Assembly: GCA_023426125.1 (NCBI GenBank)
Contig: JAFABI010000018.1
Span: 1 to 15,822, forward strand
Direction: 5' to 3'
Source of the DNA: Bacillota bacterium
GTDB lineage: Bacteria; Bacillota; Clostridia; Acetivibrionales; DTU013
Length of the DNA stretch: 15,822 nt
Shown here: positions 15,821-15,822 of the stretch, one piece after another
Numbering within the stretch: the first letter of the stretch is position 1
How the letters are laid out: every line of letters begins with the position of its first letter
The notes under the pieces: model-generated
What the model saw: only the letters and a program-made list of their open reading frames with translations
Told to the model about the DNA's origin: nothing
Database searches by the model: none
Made by a program: the position numbers and the translations under genes

Positions 15821-15822
15821 GC
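15696..15822. repeat. 127-bp terminal inverted repeat, right copy
   Basis: This is the exact reverse complement of bases 1-127. It contains the mirrored 8-bp stem with 4-base loop at 15761-15780. Beyond its inner edge, similarity to the left copy continues to about 15668, with only single-base gaps. It ends at the last base of the window, so its outer extent is unknown. Confidence 0.97.

Noticed and set aside
1..15822. Invertible segment switching BREX expression on and off through the flanking inverted repeats
   Set aside because: The operon promoter and regulator lie inside the repeats and would invert with the genes, so inversion would not change expression. No site-specific recombinase is encoded in the window.
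1..15822. Linear element with terminal inverted repeats, or a circular plasmid
   Set aside because: There is no replication or terminal-protein gene, and the repeat is coding sequence for a transposase-like C-terminus. An exact 127-base identity is better explained by an assembly break in a repeat.
1..15822. CRISPR array, tRNA or rRNA genes, riboswitch
   Set aside because: No regularly spaced repeat series, cloverleaf or conserved RNA core was seen. The only gene-free stretches are about 129-395 and the part after 15436, both AT-rich and described above.

Overview
The window carries a complete type 1 BREX (bacteriophage exclusion) operon, all on the + strand. It suggests a Bacillota genome, probably a clostridial relative: strong AGGAGG-type ribosome sites stand before most genes, base composition is moderate, and the proteins look like Firmicute BREX members. 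The organism cannot be named from this sequence.

Layout: an AT-rich leader (about 129-395) holds a sigma-A-like promoter and a pair of 12-bp direct repeats. It is followed by a small Cro/CI-type regulator (396-614), brxA (624-1226), brxB (1230-1811), brxC (1822-5406), pglX (5439-9194), a two-gene accessory cassette (9240-10798), pglZ (10798-13344) and brxL (13361-15436). Genes are separated by 45 bases or fewer, and two junctions overlap, so one polycistronic transcript is likely. PglX is the adenine methyltransferase that marks self DNA. BrxC and BrxL are AAA+ ATPases, PglZ is an alkaline-phosphatase-fold protein, and BrxA and BrxB are small conserved partners.

The accessory cassette is the least ordinary coding content. 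An SMC/OLD-like ATPase is followed by a small protein with a PD-(D/E)xK-nuclease-like signature. They sit between pglX and pglZ, the slot where some enterobacterial BREX loci carry the ariA/ariB (PARIS) pair. The second protein does not look like the TOPRIM effector AriB, so this may be an unrelated ATPase-nuclease defence pair. The cassette is more AT-rich than its neighbours. The middle of pglX, the probable DNA-specificity part, is also AT-rich and sharply bounded, as if exchanged by recombination.

The two window ends are exact inverted copies of each other over 127 bases. Each encodes the C-terminus of the same protein, very probably an insertion-sequence transposase, with both 3' ends pointing inward. 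The BREX operon is therefore enclosed by inverted copies of a repeated gene, like the cargo of a composite transposon. The exact 127-base identity also matches a common assembler k-mer size, so the window is probably a whole contig that stopped inside this repeat, and the true repeat should extend outward. Between brxL and the right copy lies a short AT-rich stretch that looks like a decayed small gene.
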